This document shows, piece after piece, positions 41,697 to 50,216 of a stretch of DNA of 64,000 nt. Every line of letters starts with the position of its first letter. Position 1 is the stretch's first letter. The stretch spans positions 310,001-374,000 of the forward strand of contig CAWCLV010000006.1 in the NCBI GenBank assembly GCA_963796485.1, in the 5' to 3' direction. The notes below the pieces were generated by a model. The model saw nothing but the letters and a program-made list of their open reading frames with translations, had not been told where the DNA came from and ran no database searches. A program made the position numbers and the translations under genes. Origin of the DNA: CAWCDJ01 sp963796485. GTDB taxonomy: Bacteria > Acidobacteriota > Terriglobia > Bryobacterales > Bryobacteraceae.

Positions 41697-41876
41697 CTAG
41701 CGGATTAAACGCACGATCCCGTAACACACCAGGCAGAAACAGAAATCCACCGCGAGCCCCCAGTCTATGTGATACGGCTGATGCTGCACCGCCACGGGCA
41801 GATAACGCTGGACCGCGATATAGATCGCGCTGCCCAGCACGACGGCGATCAGCGATCGCCAGAAGCGGACGATCAT
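41697..41876 (-). CDS. Small membrane protein (59 residues)
   Basis: A 59-residue frame: MIVRFWRSLIAVVLGSAIYI, then AVQRYLPVAVQHQPYHIDW and GLAVDFCFCLVCYGIVRLIR. It has two hydrophobic helices flanked by Arg, the pattern of a real inner-membrane protein with N- and C-termini in the cytoplasm. It converges on the TPR gene with a one-base gap between stops and shares its upstream region with rpmB. No family recognised. Confidence 0.65.
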   Translation of the reverse strand: MIVRFWRSLIAVVLGSAIYIAVQRYLPVAVQHQPYHIDWGLAVDFCFCLVCYGIVRLIR

Positions 41877-41976
41877 TGCGGGCGGGTTCCCTGAGCCGGT
41901 TTTGCCATAAGGGGCAGCAACTTGTTGCTTGCCATGGACATCGAAGCGTGCACGCGGCCTTCCAAAAGGCGCGCGC

Positions 41977-42006
41977 TTGCCGAAAAATCGGCGCCACTGC
42001 TATAAT
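41977..42006 (+). promoter_or_regulatory. rpmB promoter
   Basis: TTGCCG (41977-41982), 18 bases and a consensus TATAAT (42001-42006) lie 35 bases before the rpmB ATG; a CAGGAGA ribosome site follows. Confidence 0.75.
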
Positions 42007-42040
42007 AACGGTTTCTAAAGCATCAGGAGATTTCTGTCTT

Positions 42041-42232
42041 ATGGCAAGAGTTTGTGAAGTTTGCGGCCGCGGCCCTCAGTTCGGGCACCGGGTCAGCCAC
42101 GCTCATAATATTACGAATCGCCGCTGGAACCTCAACTTGCAGTCGGTTCGCGCCCTGGTGAAGGGCGCCGGCAAGCGAATGCGGGTCTGCGCCTCATGCA
42201 TTCGCGCGGGTAAAGTCAAGAAAGTCGCTTAA
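42041..42232 (+). CDS. rpmB: 50S ribosomal protein L28
   Basis: A 63-residue L28: ARVCEVCGRGPQFGHRVSHA, NITNRRWNLNLQ and RVCASCIRAGKVKKV. It keeps both CxxC pairs, so it is a zinc-containing form. The ATG is at 42041 after AGGAGA. Confidence 0.97.
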   Translation: MARVCEVCGRGPQFGHRVSHAHNITNRRWNLNLQSVRALVKGAGKRMRVCASCIRAGKVKKVA

Positions 42233-42351
42233 TTCCCGGGCCGGCCGTTCCCGCCGGCGTTACGGTTTATCCCCCGTCAACGTAGACCGCGAACCTTGAG
42301 ATTTTCCTCACTGGTAGTGCGTTTGCCCTGACTCCGGTTGGGGGAAGGGGA

Positions 42352-44832
42352 TTGCCTCAAGAGCCGGGTGGGGAGGAAGTCCAGTCTCGGGAGGCTCGCC
42401 ACCAGTGGCCCTGGTCGGCTCGCTCCGCGGCAATACTGGTATTAGGCGTCTGCGCCGCTCTCGGATCGGTCGGAACCTACTACTATCTCCGGTTCGCACA
42501 ACTGGTTGACCGCCGCCTTGCGGCGGGGCCCTTCACCAAAACCGTTAACATCTATGGAGCGCCCGGGGTGCTCACCGCCGGCGACCGCATCACTCAGCAG
42601 GATTTCGTCCGGCAACTGTCGAGCGGCGGTTATTCTCCTGCCAGGTCGGACCCGGTCGGTTGGTATCGAACGCTCCCGGGCGCGGTCGAAGTCTTCCCCG
42701 GCACGAAATTCGGCAACCTGCAACCAGCCCGTATCGAGTTTCAGAACGGTACTGTCTCGAGAATCGTCTCACTCCCGGACAAAGCCCGGCGCACGCAGTT
42801 CGACTTCGGACCACAACTGATTGCGAACCTTTCCTCGCAACGCCAGGAGCGCCTCATGGTGCGCTACGGAGAGCTTCCGCCGTGCCTGGTCCACGCCGTA
42901 ATTTCCGCCGAGGACAAGCGTTTTTTCGAGCATTCGGGCGTCGATATCTTTCGCGTTCTGAAAGCCGCTTATGTGGATCTGAAGGAGGGCCGGAAAGAAC
43001 AGGGCGCATCCACCCTGACAATGCAGCTGGCCCGCAGCTTTTGGCTCAATCCGGATAAGCGCTGGAAGCGGAAGATGAAGGAGTTGCTGATCGCCCTGCA
43101 CCTGGACCGCAAGCTCAGCAAAGAACAGATCTTCGAAGATTACGCCAACCAGGTTTACCTGGGAACCCATGCCACATACAACATCAGCGGATTCGGAGAA
43201 GCCTCGCGAGAGTACTTCGGCAAGAACGTATGGCAGCTCGATCTTCCGGAGGCTGCGTTGCTTGCAGGCATGATCCAGCGCCCTTCCTATTTCGACCCGT
43301 GCCGGCACCCGGACAGGGCAAGGGAGCGGCGCAACGTGGTGCTTCTCCTGATGCGGGAGAACGGCTACCTGACTGAGGCGCAGTACCGGGGCGCGATTTC
43401 CGCTCCGCTGGGCCTCGAGCCTCACCGCACGGAAGACCAGGAAGCACAGTTCTTCATCAGCCTCATGCACCAGGAACTTCGAAGCCGGGTCAATGACACG
43501 TCGGTGCGATCGGTCTATACGACCCTCGACCCGCAACTACAGAGCATGGCGGAAGCTGCCGTCCGGCAGGGCATGGAGTCGGTCGATAAAATGCTGGCCG
43601 CACGCCGCCACGGGAAGGCGCCGGCGGAAAAGCCGGAAGTGGCGCTGATCGCTCTCGACCCGCACACCGGGGCAATCCGGGCGATGGTCGGCGGGCGGAA
43701 TTTCTCCAGGAGCCAGTTGGACCACATTCTCTCGCGGCGCCAGCCCGGCTCGGTGTTCAAGCCGTTCGTATACGCGGCGGCGCTCGATGACGTGCTTGCC
43801 CGCAAAGGTCCGATTTTCACGCCTGCGAGCATCCTCGATGACGAACCCGCGACGTTTTACTTCGGCAACCAGGTCTACCGGCCCGGCAACTTCAATAACG
43901 AGTTCATGGGCGAAGTCACGCTCCAGACCGCACTCGCCCATTCCCTGAACTCGGCATCGGTTCAACTCGCCCAGCAGGTTGGATTTCAGAGGGTACTCGA
44001 CCTGGCGCGGGCGGCCGGCCTGAGCGGCCCGATGCAGCCGACTCCGGCGCTGGCCCTCGGAGCCTATGAAGCGTCTCCGCTGGAGATCGCGGAAGCCTAC
44101 ACGGTATTCGCCAACCAGGGGATCCGCGTGAGCCCCACGACCCTCTCCCGGGTCCTCGGGGAGGGGGGCAATCCCCTGTTTCAGGAAGCCACCGAATGGT
44201 CGCCGGTGCTGGACCCGCGCGTCGCTTTTCAAATCGACTCCATGTTGCAGGAGGTGCTGCGAAGCGGGACCGGAGCGTCCGCGCGGGCGCACGGTTTCGA
44301 TCTTCCGGCGGCCGGCAAAACCGGGACGACTCGCGACGGCTGGTTCGCCGGGTTCACGACCAAACTCCTCTGTGTGGTCTGGGTGGGGTTCGACGATAAC
44401 CGCGACCTTCGGATCGAGGGTTCGAGATCGGCGCTGCCGATTTGGGCGAATTTCATGGAGCACGCAGCCTCCCTGCGGCGCTATGGCGACCCGCAACCGT
44501 TCCCGAAGCCAAAAGGCGTGGTATGGGAGGAGATCTGTTCCGCGAGCGGCCAGGTGGCGGGGCCGGACTGCGGGGCGAAGGAACTCGTCCCGTTCATTGC
44601 CGGCACCGAGCCGACGGCTCTGCCGGCTCCCCAGCCGGCCGGCAATTCGGTGGAGTTCGCGGGAACGGATCAGCGGGCCCCGCAGCAGGAGCGAGGACAG
44701 CCGGCGGCCATACCGCCGTCGCAGGCGAAACCGGCTGCCACACCGGCAACGCTCGCCGAGCCTCCGGAATCGCCGTCGCCGAAGGCGCAGCCGCCGTCAG
44801 CAGATCGCGTAACGCTTCATTTTGTTAATTAG
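42352..44832 (+). CDS. Class A penicillin-binding protein (PBP1-type)
   Basis: A bifunctional peptidoglycan synthase of 826 residues. One N-terminal membrane anchor (SAAILVLGVCAALGSVGTYYY), a UB2H-like region, a GT51 glycosyltransferase domain with catalytic E187 (ISAEDKRFFEHSG) and QGASTLTMQLARS, and a transpeptidase domain with S467-V-F-K470, S531-L-N and K656-T-G. The C-terminal tail (from about 740) is Pro/Ala-rich and disordered. The start is a TTG preceded by GGGGGAAGGGGA. Its 3' end overlaps the convergent sigma-54 activator gene by 36 bases. Confidence 0.94.
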   Translation: MPQEPGGEEVQSREARHQWPWSARSAAILVLGVCAALGSVGTYYYLRFAQLVDRRLAAGPFTKTVNIYGAPGVLTAGDRITQQDFVRQLSSGGYSPARSDPVGWYRTLPGAVEVFPGTKFGNLQPARIEFQNGTVSRIVSLPDKARRTQFDFGPQLIANLSSQRQERLMVRYGELPPCLVHAVISAEDKRFFEHSGVDIFRVLKAAYVDLKEGRKEQGASTLTMQLARSFWLNPDKRWKRKMKELLIALHLDRKLSKEQIFEDYANQVYLGTHATYNISGFGEASREYFGKNVWQLDLPEAALLAGMIQRPSYFDPCRHPDRARERRNVVLLLMRENGYLTEAQYRGAISAPLGLEPHRTEDQEAQFFISLMHQELRSRVNDTSVRSVYTTLDPQLQSMAEAAVRQGMESVDKMLAARRHGKAPAEKPEVALIALDPHTGAIRAMVGGRNFSRSQLDHILSRRQPGSVFKPFVYAAALDDVLARKGPIFTPASILDDEPATFYFGNQVYRPGNFNNEFMGEVTLQTALAHSLNSASVQLAQQVGFQRVLDLARAAGLSGPMQPTPALALGAYEASPLEIAEAYTVFANQGIRVSPTTLSRVLGEGGNPLFQEATEWSPVLDPRVAFQIDSMLQEVLRSGTGASARAHGFDLPAAGKTGTTRDGWFAGFTTKLLCVVWVGFDDNRDLRIEGSRSALPIWANFMEHAASLRRYGDPQPFPKPKGVVWEEICSASGQVAGPDCGAKELVPFIAGTEPTALPAPQPAGNSVEFAGTDQRAPQQERGQPAAIPPSQAKPAATPATLAEPPESPSPKAQPPSADRVTLHFVN

Positions 44833-46326
44833 TCCCTGCCGGCTCAACCCGAGCAGGCGCGCGGCCTGCTGCTGGTTATTGCGGGTCTGGCGCAGGGCGT
44901 CGCCGATCATGCCGCGCTCCAGATCTTCGATCGCGTCTTTGAGCGACGTCTTCTGCCGCGCCGATTGGACGGCCCGCGGCGCTTCCGGCGCGGTCGCCTC
45001 TCCCATCCAGAGAACGTCTTCGGCGATCAGGCTGCCCTGCGTGCAGGCGGCCAGCCGCATCACCTCATTCCGCAACTGCCGGACATTTCCGGGCCATGGC
45101 CTGTCTTCCAGCGCCCGCAGCACGGCAGAAGCGAACGAGAGAGAACCACGACCCGTTTCGCGGCAGTACTCCTGCAGGAAGAAGTTCGCCAGCAAGGGGA
45201 TCTCCTCCCGGACCTCGCGCAACGGCGGCATATGGATGTGGATGACCTTGATGCGGTAGTAGAGATCCTCGCGGAAGTTTCCCCTGGCGATCTCGGCTTC
45301 CAGATCCTTATTGGTCGCGGCCAGCAGCCGCACGTCCACCGGGATTGGGGCGCGTCCCCCGACCCGCTCCAACACGCGCTCCTGGAGAACCCGGAGAATC
45401 TTGGCCTGCGCGGTGATGCTGAGATCGCCGATCTCGTCCAGGAACAGCGTGCCTCCATCCGCCTTCTGGAACTGGCCGACGCGCGCCTGTACGCCCGTGG
45501 CGACGCCCTTCTCGATGCCGAACAGTTCGCTCTCGAGCAGCGTCTCCGGCAGCGCGGCGCAGTTCAGGGCGACGAAGGGCCGCCGTGCGCGCGGGCTGGT
45601 GTAGTGGATGGCCTTGGCGACGAGTTCCTTCCCGGTGCCGCTTTCCCCTGTGATCAAAACATTGATCACGCTGTCGCGAATCCGCTCCACCAACTGCACG
45701 ACGCGCTGAATTTTCGGCCCGGAGCCGATGATGCCGTGAAGCGAGAAACGGCTCTCCACCTCCCGGCGCAGGTGCGCGTTCTGTTCCTCGAGCGCGTCCT
45801 GGGTCCGGCGCAACTCGCCCACCAGTTGCGCGGTTTCGATGGCGATCGCCGCGTGGGAAGCCAGTGCGGCCAGCGCCGCCTCGTCACGCGTGGTGAAGAC
45901 GCCGGTCAGCTTGTTCAGCGCTTCGAAAGCACCGATGGCTTCGCCAGCCTGGTTGCGAACCGGCACGCACAAAAGATTCCGCGTTCGATACCCGGTCTGC
46001 CCGTCGATGGCGCCATAAAACCGTGGATCGCTGTAGGCGTCCCGGACGTTGATGGTTTCTCCGGTAGTCACCGCACGGCCGGCGACACCGACCCCGGCGT
46101 TAAATCGCAGGACTTCGTCGCTGCCCAGCGCGACCTTGGACCACAACTCGTTGCGCTCGCGGTCCAGCAGGAAAATGCTGGCGCGGTCGCACCCGAGGAG
46201 GCTGGTGGCCTCGCGCGCGATCAGGTCGAGCAGCGCCCCCAAATCCCGCTCCGAGTTCATTCTGCGGCAGATCGTGAGAATCTCGGCGAGTTTCTCCTGT
46301 AAGTCGGGCATCGGTGCCGATCCCAT
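44797..46326 (-). CDS. Sigma-54-dependent activator (GAF-AAA+-Fis)
   Basis: A 509-residue enhancer-binding protein: GAF sensor at 25-175, AAA+ ATPase from about 205 to 430 (Walker A GESGTGKE, Walker B GGTLFLDEIGD, arginine-finger region REDLYYRIKV) and a Fis-type HTH at the end (DALRQTRNNQQQAARLLGLS). The loop that contacts sigma-54 reads GVATGV in ELFGIEKGVATGVQARVG rather than GAFTGA, so contact with sigma-54 may be altered or belong to a variant subfamily. Upstream is an enhancer-like dyad (46352-46380) and a divergent sigma-54 promoter. The signal sensed by the GAF domain is unknown. Confidence 0.92.
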   Translation of the reverse strand: MGSAPMPDLQEKLAEILTICRRMNSERDLGALLDLIAREATSLLGCDRASIFLLDRERNELWSKVALGSDEVLRFNAGVGVAGRAVTTGETINVRDAYSDPRFYGAIDGQTGYRTRNLLCVPVRNQAGEAIGAFEALNKLTGVFTTRDEAALAALASHAAIAIETAQLVGELRRTQDALEEQNAHLRREVESRFSLHGIIGSGPKIQRVVQLVERIRDSVINVLITGESGTGKELVAKAIHYTSPRARRPFVALNCAALPETLLESELFGIEKGVATGVQARVGQFQKADGGTLFLDEIGDLSITAQAKILRVLQERVLERVGGRAPIPVDVRLLAATNKDLEAEIARGNFREDLYYRIKVIHIHMPPLREVREEIPLLANFFLQEYCRETGRGSLSFASAVLRALEDRPWPGNVRQLRNEVMRLAACTQGSLIAEDVLWMGEATAPEAPRAVQSARQKTSLKDAIEDLERGMIGDALRQTRNNQQQAARLLGLSRQGLINKMKRYAIC

Positions 46327-46351
46327 GGCGATTTAGTCTAGCGCAACCGGA

Positions 46352-46380
46352 CGCATGTGTCCATGACGTGGACACATGCG
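46352..46380. promoter_or_regulatory. Enhancer-like inverted repeat (UAS candidate)
   Basis: A perfect 12-base dyad, CGCATGTGTCCA-TGACG-TGGACACATGCG. It lies 26 bases before the activator's ATG and about 107 bases upstream of the predicted start of the divergent sigma-54 promoter, the distance expected of an activator-binding site. Likely bound by the Fis-type HTH of the divergent activator. Confidence 0.6.
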
Positions 46381-46446
46381 CTACCAGGTGTACAGGAGAG
46401 CGGGCTTAGTTTCCGGGCATCTTCTTCGGATTCAGGCAGTTCCAAT

Positions 46447-46462
46447 TGGCAGGCGGGTTGCA
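46447..46462 (+). promoter_or_regulatory. Sigma-54 (-24/-12) promoter candidate
   Basis: TGGCAGG-CGGG-TTGCA matches the sigma-54 consensus TGGCACG-N4-TTGCA with one mismatch and the required GG-N10-GC spacing. It points toward the receiver-like gene. The region 46327-46775 (449 bases) otherwise holds the dyad above and a hairpin, CGGGTGT-TCGGAGG-ACACCCG, near 46507-46527, and no convincing gene. Confidence 0.6.
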
Positions 46463-46775
46463 CTTCAAAATGGACGCAAGGGCAATTGGTTCGGAACGCC
46501 GGCCGGGACGGGTGTTCGGAGGACACCCGTTGCGGCCGGCTCCGGGTCGGCTGCGCTCGCACCCGCAAGTCGCCCAGCAAACCGGGGGATGGTATCAGGC
46601 CGCTTTGCATCCTTCGGAACACCGCCGGCCTGTGCTGATTAGTCCGAACCTGCGCTTCCGAACGGGAGGCGCAGGTCACACCACTCTAACGAGCGTCTTG
46701 TGCGCCGTGACTTCCGGATATACACTGCGAGTGGAGCTGTAACCATATGGCGGGATCTCAGGTCGCCCCCTACCC

Positions 46776-47210
46776 TTGACTAAGGTCGCTTCTGCGGGTA
46801 ACGAGCCCGGAAGCGACCCGGTTAGCATCATAGCCGCAACTACCGCAACCGACCTTCAGGCGTTGGCACGGATTCTGGGTCATACGCGGTGGTCGCTGCA
46901 AACCGCATCCTCTCTAGCGGACGTCGTGCACCACCTCCGGGACAATCCCGCGGCGGTAATCATCAGCGACGCGAATCTCTCGGACGGCAACTGGAAAGAC
47001 GTGCTGCATCACCTGAATCAGCAGCCCTCCCCCCCACCCCTGATCGTAGCGGCACACCAAGCCGACGACCGGCTGTGGATGGAAGTGCTGAATTCGGGCG
47101 GCTACAACTTGCTGGGCAAGCCCTTTCAGGTCCAGGAAGTTTTCCGGGTCATCAGCATGGCTTGGCTTCACGGGCGGAAACGCGAAAAAGCGGCGGCGCA
47201 GGCGCGCTGA
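46776..47210 (+). CDS. Receiver-like protein with degenerate acidic pocket
   Basis: A 144-residue protein of receiver-like fold starting at a TTG. ISDANLSDG holds the likely phospho-acceptor Asp and LLGKPFQVQEVF the Lys-Pro pair, but the N-terminal strand reads SIIAATTATD, lacking the Asp-Asp/Glu pocket, and the Thr/Ser of strand 4 is Ala (LIVAAHQ). Phosphorylation is therefore doubtful; it may be a regulated interaction module. It is the first gene after the sigma-54 promoter and precedes the pseudokinase. An alternative short peptide (from ATG 46746) ends on its start codon (TTGA). Confidence 0.72.
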   Translation: MTKVASAGNEPGSDPVSIIAATTATDLQALARILGHTRWSLQTASSLADVVHHLRDNPAAVIISDANLSDGNWKDVLHHLNQQPSPPPLIVAAHQADDRLWMEVLNSGGYNLLGKPFQVQEVFRVISMAWLHGRKREKAAAQAR

Positions 47211-47304
47211 TCCAACCGGTTTGCGGTAACTCGGAAAAATCCGTGTACCTTGCCGACTTTTCTGAATTGAACGGCCGCGCCAGAGTGTAGATGATGATAC
47301 AGAG

Positions 47305-47970
47305 ATGGGCGCCGCAGGGGAAGTCGGGTTGGGCATCGTGGAGTTCGTGGCAGGAGCCGAACTCTCGCGAGTGTTGTGCTGTTTTCTCGAGGCTGCCGGC
47401 GCGATCCGGGAACTTCATGAGCGCGGCGAGGTGCACGGCAGCCTGACACCGGAGACAATTCTGGCCGGCCAATCCTCGATTTGTCTTTTGAAAAAGCCGC
47501 CATCCCCCGCGGATGCACCGTACACCGCGCCGGAAGTGTTGGAGGGAGGCGCCCCGGACGCGCGCAGCGACATCTTCGCGTTCGGCTGCATCCTCCAAAG
47601 AGCGATAGTTCGCGGCGTGCGCGCTTCCTATGGCGGTCCGTCGCTCGATCCTCTGCTGACGAGGTCCCTGGCCGCGAACCCCGCCGAACGGTATCAGCGG
47701 ATGCAGCAGGTCATCACGGAGTTGAAGCTGCTGATCATCATGGAGCGCCGGCACGAATGGCGCGGCTTCCCGCATGTGCGCCGGATGGAGACCCGGATCC
47801 GAACTTTGCTGTCGCGTGTCGAGAGCCTGGAGCGGCGGTTGGAGACTCTTGCGCCCGGGGAAGGCCGCGTGCCGCGCCCGCCGGCCGGCAACGGCTATTG
47901 GTTCCCTGGCAGGAGAGGCCGTGGCTGGCCGTCCGCGCGGGCGATGGAAGATACGGCCAACCGGTGCTAA
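47305..47970 (+). CDS. C-lobe-only pseudokinase (Ser/Thr kinase-like)
   Basis: A 221-residue protein that starts at the hinge of a protein kinase (LGIVEFVAGAELSRVL), continues through AAGAIRELHERGEVHGSLTP (catalytic HRD replaced by HGS, ETIL retained), lacks DFG (SSICLLKK), and keeps an APE motif (YTAPEVLEGGAPDARSDIFAFG, given in parts as TAPEVLEGG and SDIFAFG) and the C-lobe helices. There is no N-lobe, so it cannot bind ATP normally. The C-terminus (ETRIRTLLSRVESLERRLET) is a coiled coil. It lies 94 bases after the receiver-like gene and is probably co-transcribed with it. A truncated pseudogene is the alternative, but the frame is clean and ends with its own coiled coil. Confidence 0.65.
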   Translation: MGAAGEVGLGIVEFVAGAELSRVLCCFLEAAGAIRELHERGEVHGSLTPETILAGQSSICLLKKPPSPADAPYTAPEVLEGGAPDARSDIFAFGCILQRAIVRGVRASYGGPSLDPLLTRSLAANPAERYQRMQQVITELKLLIIMERRHEWRGFPHVRRMETRIRTLLSRVESLERRLETLAPGEGRVPRPPAGNGYWFPGRRGRGWPSARAMEDTANRC

Positions 47971-47976
47971 ACGGGA

Positions 47977-48621
47977 TCAGTACGACCTCAATGTCCTCTC
48001 ACTGAGGGTTCGCCGGCCAAAACCGGGGCGCTCGGCGTTGTAGGCCTGGTGCTCGGAAAAAAGCCAGCGATGGCAATCTCCGATCGTGGCGATCCGATCC
48101 TTCATCGTGACAAAATCGTCCAGGCTCTTCTGTTCCTTCCGGCACCGCTCGGCGTGAACGTCCGCCGGCATGGTGGGGTCATCGACCGCCTCGAAGTCGA
48201 GATCGTAGGCGGTCGCCTTCGGCGTCAGGCTGTACATCCACAGGAATACAGCCCGGGTTCTCGGCATGTGGAAGTCCGATGTGATCACCAGCAGCCGGCG
48301 CATGCACCGCGGGTCGATATGGATAACCCGGGAAAAGTATGCGTTCCCGATGGTGTCGTAGGAACACGCTTCCACCAGAATGCGCTCCGGCCGGACTCCC
48401 GCCTCGACCAGATAGCGGGCGGCTGCGACGGATTCGAAAATGGGGAAGCCGCGGTCATCAAGGGGCGGCGGACGGTGCGGAGTACCGGCACTGAGCGTCC
48501 CGATGTATTCATCCCGTTGCAGCTCCGCGGCGCGGTCGAGCCGGCGCCGTACCCAGGACGGCAGCAGCCCGCCTTCGCGAACACCGCCTCCCGGAACCAG
48601 GATCGCGTCGTATTCTTTCAT
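47977..48621 (-). CDS. YdcF-like (DUF218) protein
   Basis: A 214-residue protein with DAILVPGGGVREGG, LDRAAELQRDEYIGTLSAGT, SVAAARYLVEAGVRPERILV, EACSYDTIGNAYFSRVI and LVITSDFHMPRTRAVFLWMY. These match the DUF218/YdcF family, often linked to envelope or vancomycin-sensitivity functions; no biochemical role is certain. It converges on the pseudokinase with six bases between stops. Confidence 0.88.
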   Translation of the reverse strand: MKEYDAILVPGGGVREGGLLPSWVRRRLDRAAELQRDEYIGTLSAGTPHRPPPLDDRGFPIFESVAAARYLVEAGVRPERILVEACSYDTIGNAYFSRVIHIDPRCMRRLLVITSDFHMPRTRAVFLWMYSLTPKATAYDLDFEAVDDPTMPADVHAERCRKEQKSLDDFVTMKDRIATIGDCHRWLFSEHQAYNAERPGFGRRTLSERTLRSY

Positions 48622-48694
48622 TGTTCCGCGGTTGCGAACTCGATAGCGATCTTATCCCAGGATGCCGCACGTTGGCTATAATCTGCCTGTCATC

Positions 48695-50185
48695 ATGCTA
48701 AGGCGAATCCTGACGGTGTTGCTGGCCTTTATCGGTTGCGGCGCCGCGCAAAACCCGGGCCGAACGGTCGTCGGCATCCGCGGATCCCAGTTCACCATCA
48801 ACGGGCAGATCTCTTATACGGCGGCGTCCGGCTTTCCCGGGGCGGATTCCAACCTTGCGGGTACGCTGCTGAACGTGCGCGCGGTACAGGCCATTTTCGA
48901 CGACGCGAACTATCCGAACCAGGGCTCGCGGCTTCACCCGTACGTGTCGAACACGCTCGGCCCCATCTTCTGGGACTACCCCGGCGGCGCATGGGATCCC
49001 GAGCGGAACGTGCGCGAGTTTCTTGCCGCGCTCCCCGAGTGGCGGCGCTGCGGAGTGCTGGCGTTCACGGTGAACCTGCAGGGCGGCGGGCCGCCGGATG
49101 GCAACTATGGGGAAAGAGTTTCCCTGCAGCCGCACAACAACAGCGGTTTCGACCCGGAGGGGCATCTCAAGCCGGCGTATGCCGCACGGTTGCGGCGGGT
49201 GATCGCGGAAGCCGACCGGCTCGGCATGGTGGCGATCGTCGGCTTCTTCTATTTCGGACAGAACGAGCGCATCGAGAACGCTCCCGGCGACCGGTACGTC
49301 AGGCAGGCGATCCTCGAAGGGTGCCGGTTCCTGAAGGATCTGCCGCACCGCAACGTGCTCATCGAGATCAACAACGAGACCAGCGCCGGCGGGTACAAGC
49401 ACCACATCCTCCAGCCGGATGGAGCATTGGAGGGCGTGCTGCTGGCCCAGGACACGGTGGGGCACGAGATCCCGGTTTCGATGAGCTGGTCGGGCGGGAT
49501 CATGCCGCGCGGCAGCCGCGGTGAAGCGGCGATGCGAGCGGTAGATTACATCATGTTCCACACCAACGGGCAAACGCCGGAGCAGGTCCACCAGAGCATT
49601 CAGGCGATGCGCCGGTGGCTCGGCTACAGCCGGCCGGTGATGATCAACGAGGACGGCGTCAGCACGTTCAACCTGCGCGCGGCGGTACAGGAGCATGCAG
49701 GCTGGGGCTATTACGACAACGGCCTGGATAATTACCGCGACGGCTTCCAGGCGCCGCCCGTCAACTGGCGAATCAACACACCGCTGAAATGGCTCTTCTT
49801 CGAGCAAGTGGCACGGCTGACCGGCTCGCCAATTCCTCCGAAGCCGGATTACTCCGCGGATGACAGTCCCGTGATCGACGTGATCGGGCTCAAGCCGGGG
49901 CAGGTTTTGAGAGAACGCACGTGGATCGAAGCCGTAGTCCAGGACCGCCATTCGCGATGGCCCATCAAGCGCGTGGAGTTCTTCATCGACGGTGTGCCGT
50001 ACAGCTACAGCAGAACCGCGCCGTTCTGGCTGAATAACCAGGAGTGGTGGGATATGGTGGACGTCGCCGCCGGGCAGCATGTGCTGCGGGTAGTGGCATA
50101 CGATCAGCGGGGCCCCAGGTTTACGGAAATATGTTCGATGGTGGAGATCCCATTCTCGGTCGAGGAGGGCGTTTCCCCGAAATAG
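48695..50185 (+). CDS. Exported TIM-barrel glycosidase-like protein
   Basis: A 496-residue protein with signal MLRRILTVLLAFIGCGAAQ. The central part looks like a (beta/alpha)8 retaining glycosidase: NVLIEINNETSAGG has the Asn-Glu acid/base pair and PVMINEDGVS a candidate nucleophile Glu. A C-terminal Ig-like strand domain (IEAVVQDRHSRWPIKRVEFF) follows from about residue 400. Family is not assigned; GH5-like is a guess. An ATG at 48662 is an alternative start. TATAAT at 48677-48682 lies just upstream, implying a very short leader. Confidence 0.75.
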   Translation: MLRRILTVLLAFIGCGAAQNPGRTVVGIRGSQFTINGQISYTAASGFPGADSNLAGTLLNVRAVQAIFDDANYPNQGSRLHPYVSNTLGPIFWDYPGGAWDPERNVREFLAALPEWRRCGVLAFTVNLQGGGPPDGNYGERVSLQPHNNSGFDPEGHLKPAYAARLRRVIAEADRLGMVAIVGFFYFGQNERIENAPGDRYVRQAILEGCRFLKDLPHRNVLIEINNETSAGGYKHHILQPDGALEGVLLAQDTVGHEIPVSMSWSGGIMPRGSRGEAAMRAVDYIMFHTNGQTPEQVHQSIQAMRRWLGYSRPVMINEDGVSTFNLRAAVQEHAGWGYYDNGLDNYRDGFQAPPVNWRINTPLKWLFFEQVARLTGSPIPPKPDYSADDSPVIDVIGLKPGQVLRERTWIEAVVQDRHSRWPIKRVEFFIDGVPYSYSRTAPFWLNNQEWWDMVDVAAGQHVLRVVAYDQRGPRFTEICSMVEIPFSVEEGVSPK

Positions 50186-50216
50186 CATGTTATTGCGTGG
50201 ATGGGCCCGGAAGTCA

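Noticed and set aside
42233..42351. Terminator after rpmB (GCCGGC repeats near 42240-42262)
   Set aside because: The stem is short and self-palindromic with no clear T-run; support is too weak.
46470..46742. An open frame starting at an ATG at the predicted start of the sigma-54 transcript
   Set aside because: Composition is very Arg/Pro/Gly-rich, there is no ribosome site, and nothing resembles a known fold; more likely leader sequence.
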